From assembly GCA_002331335.1 (NCBI GenBank), contig DCZO01000014.1, positions 292,825 through 356,824 of the forward strand: a DNA stretch of 64,000 bases, in the 5' to 3' direction. The stretch's first letter is position 1. The number at the start of each line of letters is the position of its first letter. The translations under genes were made by a program, and so were the position numbers. This DNA comes from Nitrospira sp. UBA2082 (GTDB lineage: Bacteria > Nitrospirota > Nitrospiria > Nitrospirales > Nitrospiraceae). A model generated the notes under the pieces. It saw only the letters and a list, made by a program, of their open reading frames with translations, had not been told where the DNA came from and did no database searches. Below, piece after piece: positions 53,365 to 62,128 of this stretch.

Positions 53365-53958
53365 TCAATGTGGTGAATCAGTTCGCATCTTGGCAAAACA
53401 GCCGTTGAGATGGTCGTCCACCATACCCACAGCCTGCATGAAGGCGTAGACGATAGTGCTCCCGACGAAGCGGAACCCGCGTTTTTTAAGATCCTTTGAG
53501 AGCGCGTCGCTCTCCGGGCTCGTGGCTGGCACATCCGCCATCGTTCGCCGGCGATTCAGCTTGGGTTTCCCGCCGACGAACTGCCAGACGTACCGATCGA
53601 AGGACCCGAATTCTTTCTGCACAGCCAGAAAAGCCTGCGCATTTGTCACCGCTGCGTCGATCTTCAGCCGATTGCGGATGATGCCGGAATCATTCAGAAG
53701 CTGCTTCTTTCGGTTGGCGGTGAACTTGGCGACCTTGGCGGGATCAAACCCGGCAAAGGCTTTTCGATAGCCTGCACGCCGACGAAGAATCGTATCCCAC
53801 GTGAGACCAGCCTGCGCCCCTTCGAGCAGCAACATTTCAAACAGCCGGCGATCCTGATGCACCGGCCTCCCCCACTCCCGATCGTGGTAGCGGATCATGT
53901 GCGGCTTATCACCGGCCCAGGGGCATCGCATCCTCGGTTTCTTTCCGATAGACATCAT
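53365..53958 (-). CDS. tag: DNA-3-methyladenine glycosylase I
   Basis: 197 residues. Excises 3-methyladenine from alkylated DNA in base excision repair. The family pattern is clear: MRCPWAGDKPHMIRYHDREWG near the start, catalytic LLLEGAQAGLTWDTILRRR, and DHLNGCFAKM at the C-terminus. Zinc ligands expected from Cys and His in the N-terminal CPW/YHDREW and the C-terminal DHLNGC regions are present. The start ATG at 53958 is followed by a second Met. Confidence 0.95.
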   Translation of the reverse strand: MMSIGKKPRMRCPWAGDKPHMIRYHDREWGRPVHQDRRLFEMLLLEGAQAGLTWDTILRRRAGYRKAFAGFDPAKVAKFTANRKKQLLNDSGIIRNRLKIDAAVTNAQAFLAVQKEFGSFDRYVWQFVGGKPKLNRRRTMADVPATSPESDALSKDLKKRGFRFVGSTIVYAFMQAVGMVDDHLNGCFAKMRTDSPH

Positions 53959-54067
53959 TCGGCCTTGCGGCGGACCTATATTCTTGAAGGGTGGACTTCT
54001 CTAGCAAGAACCAGGTGGCAGGAACCATTCCCTCTCATCAGCCACTCGGCACTCCAGCTGGCGCCGC

Positions 54068-54484
54068 TTATCGATTCTTCACTACCGCCATATACCACTT
54101 CGGCTTCATTCTGCCGAAATCAGTTCTCACATGCCGCTTCAGCGACCGCTTCGAGTCCAGCACCCGTTCCCCTTCTGAGTCCCGCACGAAGACCACCCAG
54201 TGCCAGCATGGCCGCTCCTGCTCACGATGCCATTTGATGGCGAGCAACGCCAGATCCGGAAGGCTATTCCACGAACGAAAGGGCCGCTCGATCGAGGCCG
54301 GCCATAGGCAATACTCTCTTAAGAGGCGGCGGACATGGCCGGTTTCGGACCACAATCGACGATCGCCGGCAAAGATGCCGAGGCCATTCGCGGTCCGTTG
54401 AGCTTCTCGATAGGATACGCCGGCTAGGGCGGCCACGGCGGCAATGCCGCAGCCGGTTCGTTCCAATTGCACGACGTGTTTCAT
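54068..54484 (-). CDS. Papain-like/C39-type cysteine protease-like protein, 138 aa
   Basis: Residues ~10-30 (TGCGIAAVAALAGVSYREAQ) resemble the Cys-helix of C39 peptidases. A His in CWHWVVFVRDSEG and Asp in VLDSKRS can complete a Cys-His-Asp triad in the right order. No ABC transporter is nearby, so it is not an obvious bacteriocin processor. No signal peptide. Function is inferred only from the triad order. It lies 51 bases after the next upstream gene (54536) on the same strand. Confidence 0.6.
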   Translation of the reverse strand: MKHVVQLERTGCGIAAVAALAGVSYREAQRTANGLGIFAGDRRLWSETGHVRRLLREYCLWPASIERPFRSWNSLPDLALLAIKWHREQERPCWHWVVFVRDSEGERVLDSKRSLKRHVRTDFGRMKPKWYMAVVKNR

Positions 54485-54535
54485 GGATGCGTCGGGGCAA
54501 ACAGGTGTGGGAAGCCACCGCGCTGGGGAGGTCTT

Positions 54536-54808
54536 TTAGTTCTCCGGCATCTTGTCCACGACACGATCCCATTCTTTGACGGCCGGCTTCACATGATGTT
54601 CAAGGTGGGTAAGAGCCGCGTAGAGTCGCCCTTCGCATTCATCGCGTTTCGCATCAGTCGGAGACAGCGTCTTCAGAATAGCCACAAGCCCCAAGATTTC
54701 CTCGGAGGTCTCCGCAATCTCATCAAGGTGGTTATCCAATATCGGACTCGACGGCACTAGAAGCGACTCCTTCTCCGCCACGGCTGATGACCGCACTTTC
54801 TTAATCAT
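54536..54808 (-). CDS. Hypothetical helical protein, 90 aa
   Basis: Mostly helical and acidic (LDNHLDEIAETSEEILGLVA; LEHHVKPAVKEWDRVVDKM) with one Cys. It overlaps the preceding small gene by 8 bases, suggesting translational coupling. No family recognised. A protein-like composition and the overlap support it. Confidence 0.55.
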   Translation of the reverse strand: MIKKVRSSAVAEKESLLVPSSPILDNHLDEIAETSEEILGLVAILKTLSPTDAKRDECEGRLYAALTHLEHHVKPAVKEWDRVVDKMPEN

Positions 54809-55004
54809 GGCGCTTCCCCTTCTTTAACCGCCGCTCCAGATTGGCGACCGTTTGTTCCCATGCTTCAATCTCGACCATCCAATGCTTGATGAGCCTTCGA
54901 TCGGGATGAGCCCGCTGCTGCTCAAGGGCGATCTTGATTCGATGATCGGTAATCCGCCCTTTCAAGCTCTCCAGACGGAGTCGCAACTTCTTGTTTCGCC
55001 CCAT
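54801..55004 (-). CDS. Hypothetical basic coiled-coil protein, 67 aa
   Basis: MGRNKKLRLRLESLKGRITD then HRIKIALEQQRAHPDRRLIK: a strongly basic, helical protein with a coiled-coil look, ending KKGKRHD. It overlaps the 90-residue gene by 8 bases, so both would be cotranscribed. No family recognised. Basic composition hints at nucleic-acid contact, but there is no direct support. Confidence 0.55.
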   Translation of the reverse strand: MGRNKKLRLRLESLKGRITDHRIKIALEQQRAHPDRRLIKHWMVEIEAWEQTVANLERRLKKGKRHD

Positions 55005-55074
55005 ACTCCTCCGAGGCCATAACGGTACGCCGATGGCATTTCGCTGTCAATGAACGTCCAACCCCTGTTCCCCC

Positions 55075-55446
55075 TCACTTCATCAACTTGTGCGTAACTG
55101 ATCGCTTTGTGAGAAAACTCCGCAGCGCGACGGCCTGGTTGCGCTCTTCATCCTTGGCGGAATACAGCAGCGTTACCGTGCCCTTCTTGGCCCGCCCTTT
55201 CAGTTCCGCCACCAGTTCTTTTTTGCCTTTCAACTCAGCATAGTACCGGCGCTGGAATTCGTCCCATCGCTCCGGATCATGATTGAACCATTGCCGGAGG
55301 GCAGTCGTGGGGCCGAGATCGGGCAGCCAGAGGTCGAGCTTGGCGTTCTCCTTGGACATGCCCCTGGGCCACAGACGATCCACGAGCACCCGGACGCCAT
55401 CGGACTTGCCCGCCGGCTCATAGATCCGCTTGACCAGGACTTTCAT
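55075..55446 (-). CDS. DUF488 family protein, 123 aa
   Basis: VKRIYEPAGKSDGVRVLVDR, LWPRGMSKENAKLDLWLPDL, then HDPERWDEFQRRYYAELKGK and VTLLYSAKDEERNQAVALRS are the DUF488 pattern. Family members are soluble, of unknown activity, sometimes linked to nucleic-acid metabolism. The ATG at 55446 places this N-terminus; a longer upstream frame overlaps the aldo/keto reductase gene in another frame and is discounted. It follows that gene by 8 bases on the same strand. Confidence 0.9.
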   Translation of the reverse strand: MKVLVKRIYEPAGKSDGVRVLVDRLWPRGMSKENAKLDLWLPDLGPTTALRQWFNHDPERWDEFQRRYYAELKGKKELVAELKGRAKKGTVTLLYSAKDEERNQAVALRSFLTKRSVTHKLMK

Positions 55447-55454
55447 GTCAGCCG

Positions 55455-56294
55455 CTACAGTCCGATAGTCTCGATCAGCTTCAGCTCGTCCGGCGTCAAT
55501 GTGAATCGCTCGCAGGCAAGATCGTCTTTCATATGCTGGGCATTCGTCGTGCCGGTGAGGGGCTGCATGCCGATCTGCTGAGCAAAACGGAAGATGATCT
55601 GGGCCAAGCCGGTCTGATACTTCGTCGCCATCGTACGCAGGTCCGGTTCGGCAAAGATGGCTGAATTCGCCGTCAACAGGGAAAACCCCTGATAAATGAT
55701 GCCCTGTGTCCGGCAAATCTCCCGCACATCCTTGTCCCATCCGAGAGCGGCATAACATCGGTTCTGCACCACCATCGGTTTGTGTCTGGCTCGCTCGCAC
55801 AACAGGGTAAGCTGATCGGCTGAGACGTTGCTGACCCCAATCATCTTCGCTTTGCGCGCATCGTAGAGTGACTCGATCGCCGCCCAGACTTCCCAATCTT
55901 CAGCGCCCAAGCCCCGGCGGTAGTACGGACCGTGCAGGACGTACGAGTCGAGATAATCCGTGTGCAAATGGGCGAGCGAACTCTCGAAGGATTGCTGAAC
56001 CTGTGCCGTGAGGCTTGCCCGCGGATCGTACGGCAGGCGATGATCCTGGCCGTTGACCGGGGTGAACTTGGTTTGCAGAAACAGTGTGTCGCGGGCGATG
56101 CTCTGCGTCGCGAGTTGGACGAGCGCTTCCCCGACCCGCGCTTCGTCATAATGAATGAGTTGGTTGGCCGTATCGATCGCCGTGAATCCGGCCTCGACGG
56201 CGTGCAGCACGAGCCTGGTCGTCTCCTCTTTCTTCCACGCCGTGCCGTACATGAAAGAAGGAATGGACACATGATTATATGAGGTCAATGGCAT
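55455..56294 (-). CDS. Aldo/keto reductase family oxidoreductase
   Basis: 279 residues, TIM-barrel AKR. Catalytic residues fit the family: Asp and Tyr in GFTAIDTANQLIHYDEARVG, Lys in FLQTKFTPVN, His in YLDSYVLHGPY. Cofactor end: FRFAQQIGMQPLTGTTNAQH. Reduces carbonyls using NADPH; substrate unknown. The ATG at 56294 follows GAGGAGATC; the upstream Met adds 10 residues. It heads the operon with the DUF488 gene. Confidence 0.92.
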   Translation of the reverse strand: MPLTSYNHVSIPSFMYGTAWKKEETTRLVLHAVEAGFTAIDTANQLIHYDEARVGEALVQLATQSIARDTLFLQTKFTPVNGQDHRLPYDPRASLTAQVQQSFESSLAHLHTDYLDSYVLHGPYYRRGLGAEDWEVWAAIESLYDARKAKMIGVSNVSADQLTLLCERARHKPMVVQNRCYAALGWDKDVREICRTQGIIYQGFSLLTANSAIFAEPDLRTMATKYQTGLAQIIFRFAQQIGMQPLTGTTNAQHMKDDLACERFTLTPDELKLIETIGL

Positions 56295-56480
56295 CGGAGG
56301 ATCTCCTCGAAATGTCCGTACCATACACAGTTCAGGCCTACCGACTCAACGTGAGAGTTGATAGACCGCGGTGATATTGTGATGGGCTCGGAATCCGCGC
56401 GAACAGGAGGGGCATGGTGAGGTCTTGCCGTAGGGTGTATACTATGCTGGTGACGAGCCGCCCCTCTGAGGGAGGGTCGC

Positions 56481-56801
56481 ATGGTACGGAGCAACTACGA
56501 GCACCCCTACCGGGCACGCGCGCTGAAAGTACTCCCCTGGATCTGTGCCCACTGCGGACGTGAATTTGACGGGAACCAGCTGCGCCAACTGACGGTCCAT
56601 CACAAGGACCACAACCATCAGAACAATCCTCCAGACGGCAGCAACTGGGAGTTACTCTGCCTCTACTGCCACGACAACGAGCATCAGCGCGATCAAGTCG
56701 GTGGCGCGGCGAACGACTCGCCGTCTAACCGTGAACCGGAACGACCCTTCACACCTTTCGCCCAGCTCGCCAACCTGCGCAAACGTCACACGGCAGCCTG
56801 A
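56481..56801 (+). CDS. HNH nuclease family protein (YajD-like)
   Basis: 106 residues. HNH motif: ICAHCGREFDG (zinc knuckle), LTVHHKDHNHQNNPPDGSNW, then LLCLYCHDNEHQ (second knuckle and HNH His/Asn). Length and order match YajD. Role not established in bacteria generally. A strong ribosome site (GAGGGAGG) precedes the ATG. A terminator follows. Confidence 0.93.
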   Translation: MVRSNYEHPYRARALKVLPWICAHCGREFDGNQLRQLTVHHKDHNHQNNPPDGSNWELLCLYCHDNEHQRDQVGGAANDSPSNREPERPFTPFAQLANLRKRHTAA

Positions 56802-56851
56802 TCGAGACCGTCTTGTGTGTATGCTCACTTTCATACCTGGTTAAGAGGGTC

Positions 56852-56884
56852 GGAAGCCTGAGGCCGGTCCGACCTCAGACTTCC
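56852..56884. terminator. Strong hairpin with T/C-rich tail between convergent genes
   Basis: GGAAGCCTGAGGCCGG pairs with TCCGACCTCAGACTTCC (14 of 16 bases, two G-T pairs), followed by CCTCTCTCTTTT. It serves the HNH gene on the plus strand and may also block the convergent TPR gene. Confidence 0.75.
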
Positions 56885-56913
56885 CCTCTCTCTTTTCCGT
56901 CGTTCTCTACCCG

Positions 56914-58560
56914 CTAGAACCTCGAAGCTGTCAGCGTCACGTCCGTGCCTGCCCAGGCACGACGGAAGCGAGCTTCCTCCGCAACCGCTTCATTCTCTTT
57001 ATCCTGAGCGCGGAGGGCCTGCGCAAGCCCAAAGAGGGACCAGCCGTTCTCCGGAAAGCGACGGAGGTCCTCGCGATACACCTTCTCGGCTTCGGCATGG
57101 CGGCCCGCTTTCAAAAGCGCGGCACCGAGGGAGTGCCGAATCGGGTAGTACCACTTGGGCGGCTCAAAGTAGAGTCCCCCGTCCTCTATTTTAGACGCCT
57201 CCCGAAAGTGGGTAATGCCCGCGTCGACGTCGCCGCGGCGCGTGGCGATTTCGCCCGTCAACGCATGCACGGCGATCGAGAGCGCCGTCTTCCCTTCGGC
57301 ACCGTCCGGCGTCGCGGCATCGGCGGCCGTCACCGTATCGAGCGCGGCTTGCGCTTCCGCCCACTCTCCTTTGGCGGCGTACGCCACGCCGCGGGCGTAG
57401 GAGGCCATGGCGTACGAGAAGCGGATGTCCTCCGGCGGAAGCGGCTGGGCCAGCACCTCGTCCCATTTTCCGAACGTCGTAAGCGTGAGCGCGTGGTACG
57501 GCAGCATCTCCTGCAACATGCCAACCTGACGCGCGGCGTCGAGGTTCACCTTGGAGGTGAGAGTATTGGACGCTTCGATTGCCTGGGCACTGCGGCCGGC
57601 CATCGTGGAGGCGAAGGCAAGGAAGTGGATGTTGTGCGGGTAGTATGCGAGCGGATAGACGCCCACCGGATGCTGACCTTCGATGAACACCTCATCGCTG
57701 TGGATGGCATGTTGGTTGGCCTGAACGGCATCGTTCCATCGTCCAACGCGGATATAGATATGCGCGGGCATATGCACCATGTGCCCCTCACCCGGCATGA
57801 GCCGAGCAAGCCGTTCGGCACAGGGCACCGCGGCCTTCGGATTGACCGCCTCGACGGCATGGATGTAGTAATGGCACGCGCCAGGATGGTTCGGATTCTT
57901 CGAAATGACTCTCTCCAACTGGCGTACGATTTCATTCGTGCCGGGGTACGGAGTCCCATCGGGTCGCCAGTAGTTCCACGGGCGAAGGTCCATCAGCGAT
58001 TCGGCATACAGTGCCGCGACATCGAGGTCCTTCGGGTACGTCTTGGCAACCTGCCCCATCGCGCGCGAATATGCTGTATCCAACCGGGCTCGATCGGCCG
58101 GCGGATCCGCCTCGTAGCGCAGCGCAAGCGCCTCGATATAGGCGCGTTCAGACGCTGTCGCCTGGGATTGTAGGGATCGTGCTTTCTGCACTGCCGCATA
58201 TGCGGCGACTCCGCTCGCCGCGTCCATTGGAGCGTTGACGTGCGGCCCATAGGCAAGTGCGATCCCCCAGTAACACATGGCGCAGGTGGGATCGAGCTCT
58301 GCGGCGCGCGTGAACGAACGGATCGCTTCCGCATGGTTGAATCCGTACACCAGTCGCAGACCTTGATCAAAGTACTGCTGCGCCACGGAGACTTTTGTGG
58401 AAATGCGTTTGTGATGGGAGCCCAGGTTCGTATAGAGAGGGACTGTGTCCGAATGGTGCTTCTGGGACGCAGCCGAGGCCGTCGACTCTGTGGCTGAACT
58501 GGGCGCGGCACAGGCGAGCAAAGCCGCCGCAACGAATCCGATGATGTGCTGGAACTTCAT
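56914..58560 (-). CDS. Secreted TPR-repeat protein, 548 aa
   Basis: The ATG at 58560 follows AAGGAGG and begins a signal peptide (FQHIIGFVAAALLACAAPSS). The rest is helical TPR-like repeats: FNHAEAIRSFTRAAELDPTC and AMCYWGIALAYGP; ALLKAGRHAEAEKVYREDLR, then FPENGWSLFGLAQALRAQD. These proteins scaffold partners; none is assigned here. Within the TPR region HIYIRVGRWNDAVQANQHAI is regular. It is transcribed toward the HNH gene and lies downstream of the methyltransferase cluster on the same strand. Confidence 0.85.
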   Translation of the reverse strand: MKFQHIIGFVAAALLACAAPSSATESTASAASQKHHSDTVPLYTNLGSHHKRISTKVSVAQQYFDQGLRLVYGFNHAEAIRSFTRAAELDPTCAMCYWGIALAYGPHVNAPMDAASGVAAYAAVQKARSLQSQATASERAYIEALALRYEADPPADRARLDTAYSRAMGQVAKTYPKDLDVAALYAESLMDLRPWNYWRPDGTPYPGTNEIVRQLERVISKNPNHPGACHYYIHAVEAVNPKAAVPCAERLARLMPGEGHMVHMPAHIYIRVGRWNDAVQANQHAIHSDEVFIEGQHPVGVYPLAYYPHNIHFLAFASTMAGRSAQAIEASNTLTSKVNLDAARQVGMLQEMLPYHALTLTTFGKWDEVLAQPLPPEDIRFSYAMASYARGVAYAAKGEWAEAQAALDTVTAADAATPDGAEGKTALSIAVHALTGEIATRRGDVDAGITHFREASKIEDGGLYFEPPKWYYPIRHSLGAALLKAGRHAEAEKVYREDLRRFPENGWSLFGLAQALRAQDKENEAVAEEARFRRAWAGTDVTLTASRF

Positions 58561-58651
58561 AACAGACCTCCTTGTAGGTTTCAAATCGTGAGCTAGGTTC
58601 ATCCTGTGTTGGATCTGGATATAGGGGAACACTGCCCGACTGCCCAGTCTT

Positions 58652-59002
58652 CTAGGGCCCCGTCAACGCATGGGTGCCGTGTGTCACCGCCCCACCCGCT
58701 CGCAACGCTGCCGCGACGAGCACACACTCTGCAATTTCCTGATCAGAGGCACCCCACTCCCGAGCCTTGTTGGCATGGATGCCGATACAGTATGGGCACT
58801 GGGTCGTAAAGGCAACGCCCAGCGCGATGAGCTCCTTATATTTGCTCGGGATCGCGCCGTCGGCCAACGCCGCTTTGTCGAATGCTACGAATGCCTGCAT
58901 GGCCTCCGGCGAGAGAGCGGCGAGCAATTTCAGCTTGTTCACATTGCTCATCTCGTACAGACCCGTTTCCTGCTGACCGTTGACCGTGTTCAGCTGTGCC
59001 AT
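58652..59002 (-). CDS. AhpD-like carboxymuconolactone decarboxylase family protein
   Basis: 116 residues. Active-site motif CPYC in TQCPYCIGIHANKAREWGAS, an EIAECVLVAAALRAGGAVTH helix, and a family N-terminal helix. CPYC and the downstream His place it with AhpD-type peroxidase partners. It could act in peroxide defence or as a thiol reductant. The ATG at 59002 follows GAGGAAGG. It is 24 bases downstream of the methyltransferase gene and in line with it. Confidence 0.88.
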   Translation of the reverse strand: MAQLNTVNGQQETGLYEMSNVNKLKLLAALSPEAMQAFVAFDKAALADGAIPSKYKELIALGVAFTTQCPYCIGIHANKAREWGASDQEIAECVLVAAALRAGGAVTHGTHALTGP

Positions 59003-59026
59003 ATCCTTCCTCCTCTAACATCTGTG

Positions 59027-59845
59027 TTAGTTTCGGACTCCGATGACTTCTAGATATTCTGCAAACACTGTGGTGCAGTTGGCTCCGGCTCGGTTGTGCG
59101 CCGCCCAAAGCGTTTCCAGTTCTTGCCGCAGTTGTGCTTGCCCCTCGTCGTCTAGCGACGCGAAGGCTCGGTTGGTCGGCCCGTAATACTGAAGAAAGAA
59201 CTCGACGACCTCCGATGGGGAAAAGGGATAGCTGAAGAGGTACTGCCGCCTCGTCATGTTCAGCTGCGAAAGTCCGTGGTTGAGCCGCTCACGAACCGTC
59301 GGTTCGTCCCCCCACAGCACCGGCGACGGCATGCCGGACGGCGCGATGAATTTCGCCACGCACTTGAACATCTGCCCGACAAACCCCTGCGGCGTCCAAT
59401 TGGCCATCGCAATGGTGCCGCCCGGCACGCAGACCCGCAGCAATTCCTTCGCGACATGGTCGGGCCGCGGGGCAAACATCGCGCCGATGAGACTGACGAC
59501 CACGTCGAAGCTCGCGTCGTCGAAGGGAAGCGCTTCGGCATCGGCCTCCTCAAACCGGACCTTCAGCCCTTCCGCTTGCGCGCGAGCCCGTGCCCGTTCC
59601 ACTAAGGGGCTTGCGATATCCACACCCGTGACCTCCATCCCATCTTTCGCCGCCATCAAAGCGACCTGGCCGGAGCCACAGGCGACATCGAGCAGCTGGC
59701 CATTCGGCGCGATGTCGAGTCGCTCGTAGAACTCTCGTGCGCTTCCTTCCATGTATCGTGAAAATCGATCGTAGTCTCCGGCCGTCCAGATCTCTTTGAT
59801 CCGGGTCTTGAGACTGTCTATTTCTCCAACCGTTGCATTCGTCAC
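59027..59845 (-). CDS. Class I SAM-dependent methyltransferase
   Basis: 272 residues from the GTG at 59845 (GGGAGGAGG upstream). SAM-binding motif I LLDVACGSGQVALMAA, acidic loop VTGVDIASPLVERARAR, and motif EEADAEALPFDDASFDVVVS. The C-terminal helical part decides substrate, which I cannot tell. The start is decided by the ribosome site; the frame stays open 47 codons further. It lies upstream of the AhpD-like and TPR genes (operon) and divergent from the AraC regulator. Confidence 0.9.
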   Translation of the reverse strand: MTNATVGEIDSLKTRIKEIWTAGDYDRFSRYMEGSAREFYERLDIAPNGQLLDVACGSGQVALMAAKDGMEVTGVDIASPLVERARARAQAEGLKVRFEEADAEALPFDDASFDVVVSLIGAMFAPRPDHVAKELLRVCVPGGTIAMANWTPQGFVGQMFKCVAKFIAPSGMPSPVLWGDEPTVRERLNHGLSQLNMTRRQYLFSYPFSPSEVVEFFLQYYGPTNRAFASLDDEGQAQLRQELETLWAAHNRAGANCTTVFAEYLEVIGVRN

Positions 59846-60045
59846 AATGCCCTCCTCCCATGTATTGTGTTGAATCACTGTGCGGCTTCCCGTGCCACGC
59901 TGTCTCTGATTGCACTGTACACAACAGACGCGGTGGCGCCTTAGCAGAGCGTCTGGCTCTTTTATCAGGGGAATGCTAAGCTGCACGTCGTTTATCCGAA
60001 CGTCCAGCCTGTTTAGCCGAGAGGCCTCGTCTAGAAGTTCACCAG

Positions 60046-61023
60046 ATGGATGTGCTGTCTGAAGTCCTGAAAACCGTGAAATTGGACGGAGCGGTCTTCT
60101 TTAACGGAGAATTTTCGTCTCCGTGGTGTACGCGTGAGCCCGACACACACACCATGGAGTCCTTTTTTCCCTCCGGCCCCAAACACGTCTTCATCTTTCA
60201 CCTCGTCACCGAAGGACGGGGCTATGTGCGCCTCAAAGAGGGCGGCCGCGCCGAACCCCTGCAAGCCGGCGATGTCGTCATCCTTCCTCACGGGGACGCG
60301 CACCTTATGGGCAACGGCCCTCCCGTCACGCCCATTGACAGCGGGCCGCATTTGAAGGAGGTCTTCGCTGAAGGTCGTATCCTGTCTCAAGTAGGCGGCG
60401 GAGGAGAGACCACAAAGCTGGTCTGCGGATACCTGACCTGCGACCCGCAACTCTCGCAGGTCTTGCTGGCCGGGCTGCCGAGGATCGTCAAGATTCATAT
60501 TCGGGACAACCCGTCTGGGCAGTGGATTGAAGATACCTTCCGCTATTCAGTCGATCATGCCGAGGCCTCGGGCCCGGGCGGTGCCGCAGCCATTGCGAAA
60601 TTATCCGAATTGCTGTTCGTGGAAACACTACGTCGCTATATTGCCCAACTGCCGCAGACACAGACGGGCTGGCTCGCCGGTGTACGTGATCCGGACGTGG
60701 GAAAGGCGCTGGCGCTCCTACATCGGCAGCCGGCTCACCCGTGGACGATTGCATCGCTGGCCAGTGAGGTCGGCCTCTCACGTTCTGTGTTGGCAGAGCG
60801 ATTTCGGCATTATCTGTCAGACACGCCGATGGGGTACCTGACACGTTGGCGGTTGCAGCTCGCCGCGCAAGTGCTGACGTCTACGTCCAAAAGCGTGGCC
60901 GAAGTGGCGGGCGAGGTGGGATATGAGTCCGAACCGTCATTCAATCGCGCATTCAAACGGGAATTTGGAGTTCCGCCCGCGCGGTTCCGCAGCCAGACAA
61001 GAGGCTCTCGACGGAAAACCTGA
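60046..61023 (+). CDS. AraC-family transcriptional regulator with cupin sensor
   Basis: 325 residues. N-terminal cupin-type sensor (SFFPSGPKHVFIFHLVTEGR and VVILPHGDAHLMGNG), and a C-terminal AraC/XylS double helix-turn-helix: WTIASLASEVGLSRSVLAER, YLTRWRLQLAAQVL and SVAEVAGEVGYESEPSFNRA, ending FKREFGVPPARFR. The sensed ligand is not known. The 200 bases to the divergent methyltransferase start are the likely target; no operator repeat was found by eye. Confidence 0.93.
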   Translation: MDVLSEVLKTVKLDGAVFFNGEFSSPWCTREPDTHTMESFFPSGPKHVFIFHLVTEGRGYVRLKEGGRAEPLQAGDVVILPHGDAHLMGNGPPVTPIDSGPHLKEVFAEGRILSQVGGGGETTKLVCGYLTCDPQLSQVLLAGLPRIVKIHIRDNPSGQWIEDTFRYSVDHAEASGPGGAAAIAKLSELLFVETLRRYIAQLPQTQTGWLAGVRDPDVGKALALLHRQPAHPWTIASLASEVGLSRSVLAERFRHYLSDTPMGYLTRWRLQLAAQVLTSTSKSVAEVAGEVGYESEPSFNRAFKREFGVPPARFRSQTRGSRRKT

Positions 61024-61137
61024 TCGTGTGTGGCGATGGAAGGGCGGCAAGACACACGATCACCGGGATTCGCTTCCGTTACTGTGACATCATAATCAGG
61101 CCGCCCGAATACGCATAGCTCCATGGAGGTCGCAGAA

Positions 61138-62064
61138 ATGTTGTGGGATCGTGGGTCAACCGTGAGTGTATTCACAACCTCTGTCGGAGCCTTGGCCTGG
61201 TTGCTCCTCGCCGGCTGCTTACTCACCGGTTCGCCGAAAGGAGGAGAGCCTTCTCCATCCTCTGCTCCTGCGCATGCGGCGAACCTGACCGTTATAGTAG
61301 ACGGCAACTACCTGGAATCGTGTCGTACCAAAGGCGTTCCAATTCCACCCGATTGGAGACCCTCGTCATCGGATTGGCAGGGCCATGGCAATCTCAACAC
61401 GATCCTCCTGACACCCAATACGAGCGAGGAAGCGCCGGCCGACCAGACGAGATTTGCGAGCGTCTGGTCCTACGCACCGCCAGAAGGGAAAGGTGCCTGC
61501 ATCGCGCTCGGCAGGAATGGCGGATCATTCCAAATCATCTGCCAAAGCGCCACAACGGGATACGCCTGTTTTTGGGGCAATGACCCGACCGTATCAGGCG
61601 CAGGATGGACACCGGAGACGGCCGAAGTACGCATCGCGGCACTCCGCGATCCGGTCCAGGGCTTTGCGCCGGGCACTGTCGCGTGCACCGAATGCCACCG
61701 CGGGAATAATGCCTTCCTGGTCGCCCCCGATGACCCCACCTGGGCCACGGTCTTGCGGCCGAAAGAAAGACGGCCGACATTCACAACGCGAGTGGAACGG
61801 TCGTCGCAACAGGGACGGTTTCTGTTCGCAGCTCCCACGGAGACCTATCCACGGTTCGTCCCGATCGGTGGAGCAGCCGTTCCATTGAGTAACCCGCTTC
61901 CAACCATCACCGGCTGCTCAGGAGCCTGTCACGAGGCCCATTATGAGATTTTAGAAAAGAACCATACACGAGAAGGATATGTGAGCATTCCGCGGCCCAT
62001 GGGTCCCAATTGCGTGCGCGACTCCCCACCTGACGATCCCACCGGAAACTGTTATCAGCGGTAG
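61138..62064 (+). CDS. Haem-binding lipoprotein with CxxCH and CxxxCH motifs
   Basis: 308 residues from the ATG at 61138 (GGAGG upstream; another ATG at 61123 is less well placed). Signal sequence with lipobox LLAGC. One canonical haem c motif, CTECH (in VACTECHRGNNA), and one atypical spacing, CSGACH (in TGCSGACHEAHYE). Other Cys pairs (GKGACIALG, FQIICQSATTGYACFWG) could be disulfides. It suggests a periplasmic or surface c-type cytochrome or its remnant. The redox partner is unknown. Stand-alone gene. Confidence 0.65.
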   Translation: MLWDRGSTVSVFTTSVGALAWLLLAGCLLTGSPKGGEPSPSSAPAHAANLTVIVDGNYLESCRTKGVPIPPDWRPSSSDWQGHGNLNTILLTPNTSEEAPADQTRFASVWSYAPPEGKGACIALGRNGGSFQIICQSATTGYACFWGNDPTVSGAGWTPETAEVRIAALRDPVQGFAPGTVACTECHRGNNAFLVAPDDPTWATVLRPKERRPTFTTRVERSSQQGRFLFAAPTETYPRFVPIGGAAVPLSNPLPTITGCSGACHEAHYEILEKNHTREGYVSIPRPMGPNCVRDSPPDDPTGNCYQR

Positions 62065-62128
62065 CCATCACGCCGCGTCCTTTATTCATGGTGGCGTTCT
62101 CAACAGGAACATTGCTACAGTGTCGGTG

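Noticed and set aside
57097..58173. 358-residue frame antisense to the TPR gene
   Set aside because: Shadow frame of the TPR repeats; no ribosome site or family.
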